This document shows positions 5,657 to 6,279 of a stretch of 6,279 nt of DNA, piece after piece; the first letter of the stretch is position 1, and each line of letters begins with the position of its first letter. The notes under the pieces were generated by a model. That model saw nothing but the letters and a program-made list of their open reading frames with translations, made no database searches and was not told where the DNA came from. The translations under genes were made by a program, and so were the position numbers. The DNA comes from Halanaerobium sp041694515 (lineage in GTDB: Bacteria > Bacillota > Halanaerobiia > Halanaerobiales > Halanaerobiaceae): positions 1 to 6,279 of the forward strand of contig JASMSZ010000115.1 of the NCBI GenBank assembly GCA_041694515.1, read 5' to 3'.

Positions 5657-5995
5657 ATATTGTGTGTATATATCAAGATTTCTAAATCCCTTTTCCTTCA
5701 ATTGTTCCAGTGTATCCCTTGACGGACAATAATTACATAAAGCCTGATTATGAAACCATTTCAAATACTTCCAGGCTGTCCCTTCAAGGAAATTAATTTT
5801 ATAATAGTCAAGATAATGGTCAAAATTCATATGATATGATGCCATCTCCTCCATCTTTTTGGCAGTACTGCGAAGATTGTTTTCATAATAAATATGGAGG
5901 AAACATCTGAGTAACTCTTTATCATTATGTTCACAATCCCCCCCTAAACTAAAATAACATATCATTAAGCACTTCATGACTAAATGTTCAACTGT

Positions 5996-6004
5996 ATTAT
6001 ATCA
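5996..6004 (-). promoter_or_regulatory. Extended -10 promoter before the glycosyltransferase remnant
   Basis: TGATATAAT (6004-5996) is a perfect TGn-extended -10 element. A TTTACA at 6027-6022 resembles a -35 box but is 20 bp away, longer than the normal 16-18; extended -10 promoters need little -35 contact. A transcript would start near 5989, just before the ATG of the remnant. It may be the old promoter of the glycosyltransferase gene and could give low constitutive transcription into ptxA. Confidence 0.45.
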
Positions 6005-6096
6005 GGTATATTTTAATTATTTGTAAAGAATGGGTTAAATAAAGGTCAATATTATTATCCTTTTATTGGAACTATAATTATCTGAAAGGAACAAAA

Positions 6097-6110
6097 TGGC
6101 CTAACGGCCA
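6097..6110 (-). terminator. Intrinsic terminator of the gene entering from the right edge
   Basis: On the minus strand, TGGCC (6110-6106) and GGCCA (6101-6097) form a short GC-rich stem with the 4-base loop GTTA, followed directly by TTTTGTT. It lies about 30 bases after the stop at 6141. The stem is only 5 bp, so efficiency is uncertain. Confidence 0.6.
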
Positions 6111-6111
6111 C

Positions 6112-6149
6112 CCCTACTATAGAAGTTAATTAATATTTCTTTAGTAGGG
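6112..6149. repeat. Inverted repeat overlapping the stop of the right-edge gene
   Basis: CCCTACTA (6112-6119) is the reverse complement of TAGTAGGG (6142-6149). After one mismatch, AGAA (6121-6124) also pairs with TTCT (6137-6140). The hairpin includes the last codons and stop of the right-edge gene and stands just before the terminator at 6110-6097, so the transcript would end in two hairpins. On the plus strand it is followed by TTCTCTTTT, so it could also block transcripts entering from the left. Confidence 0.5.
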
Positions 6150-6279
6150 TTCTCTTTTAAATGTAAATTTGAACTTCATTTCTGCATTACACTCAGGACA
6201 TGCCACTCCTGGCATTTCTCCCTCTTTAAGATCTTTTCCCATTGCAAATTCATCTATCACAAAACCTGGAACTTCATCT
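6141..6279 (-). CDS. C-terminal end of an unidentified protein with a C-P-E-C motif (partial)
   Basis: The frame is open from the right edge to a TAA at 6143-6141 and gives the last 45 residues of a protein whose start lies outside the window. The visible part is DEVPGFVIDEFAMGKD near its beginning, then VACPECNAEMKFKF and the end TFKREPY. The C-x-x-C at residues 27-30 of the fragment looks like half of a zinc ribbon or zinc knuckle; no second Cys pair is present here and it may lie upstream. I do not recognise the family. Strand, in-frame stop and the hairpins directly after it make this a real gene end. It is separated from the ptx operon by its own terminator. Confidence 0.6.
   Translation of the reverse strand, partial: DEVPGFVIDEFAMGKDLKEGEMPGVACPECNAEMKFKFTFKREPY

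Larger units (their letters stand above)
5579..5977 (-). pseudogene. Remnant of a family-4 glycosyltransferase (GT4)
   Basis: The frame encodes 132 residues. Residues 47-104 look like the middle of a GT4 glycosyltransferase of the MgtA-like type. SYHMNFDHYLDYYKINFLEG (47-66) corresponds to the family's S-Y-H-T-N-F segment, WKYLKWFHNQAL (69-80) to W-R-Y-L-R-W-F-H-N, and PSRDTLEQLKEKGFRNLDIY (85-104) to P-S-x-x-T-x-x-x-L-x-x-x-G-F-x-N-L-x-I-W. Family members are normally near 370-400 residues. Here the first 46 residues match poorly, and after residue 104 the expected R-G-V-D motif and the whole donor-binding C-terminal domain are missing. A short GVTSS-like match in another frame near 5640-5625 may be a frameshifted trace. 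No ribosome binding site precedes the ATG at 5977. The tail overlaps the Pho box and RBS of ptxA. Alternatives are a small expressed protein of unknown role, or a cysteine-rich protein suggested by C-x-x-C at 81-84. I think decay is the better explanation. Confidence 0.65.

Noticed and set aside
5579..5977. Cysteine-rich or zinc-binding regulator upstream of ptxA (C-x-x-C at residues 4-7 and 81-84)
   Set aside because: The Cys residues are irregularly placed, and the second pair falls inside a segment that matches GT4 glycosyltransferases around W-F-H-N and P-S-x-D-T-L.
6020..6049. TTGACC (6049-6044) with TACAAA (6025-6020) as a promoter
   Set aside because: The -10 match is weak (four of six) with an 18-bp spacer; the extended -10 TGATATAAT at 6004-5996 is clearly better.

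Overview
The window is AT-rich bacterial DNA with strong AGGAGG-type ribosome binding sites and intrinsic terminators. It looks like a low-GC Firmicute (Bacillota). The ABC binding protein has an ordinary secretory signal peptide instead of a lipobox, which hints at a diderm member such as the Halanaerobiales. That placement is tentative.

Layout. Only one gene is read left to right: a 30-residue glycine/tyrosine-rich membrane microprotein (74-166) resembling the YjcZ family, closed by a strong hairpin terminator (202-236). Everything else is on the minus strand, described here in transcription order. The far right edge (6279-6141) holds the C-terminus of a gene that enters from outside and ends in two hairpins (6149-6112 and 6110-6097). 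Next comes a promoter-like site (6004-5996) and the remnant of a family-4 glycosyltransferase (5977-5579). Four genes follow almost without gaps: an ABC ATPase (5568-4780), a PhnD-type periplasmic binding protein (4742-3861), a PhnE-type permease (3858-3040) and a D-2-hydroxyacid-dehydrogenase-fold enzyme (3033-2038). A secreted choice-of-anchor I beta-propeller protein (1984-341) lies 53 bp further on.

The main system. The gene order ATPase, binding protein, permease, dehydrogenase is that of ptxA-ptxB-ptxC-ptxD, the phosphite uptake and oxidation operon. The dehydrogenase keeps the residues known to matter in phosphite dehydrogenase (Lys, Arg, Glu and His of the active site, plus a Trp and a second Arg) and the characteristic 'DVFE-x-ED' loop. 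PtxABC would import phosphite, and PtxD would oxidise it to phosphate with NAD+.

Regulation. Immediately upstream of ptxA are four TTAACA-like hexamers spaced exactly 11 bp apart (5656-5618), followed by a TACAAT -10 box. This is the architecture of a Bacillus-type PhoP box, so the operon is probably switched on by phosphate starvation, pointing to phosphite as an assimilatory phosphorus source. The Pho box lies inside the 3' end of the glycosyltransferase remnant, suggesting that the cassette was inserted into or next to an older gene that then decayed. The downstream secreted propeller protein may be co-transcribed; its link to phosphorus is only a hypothesis.
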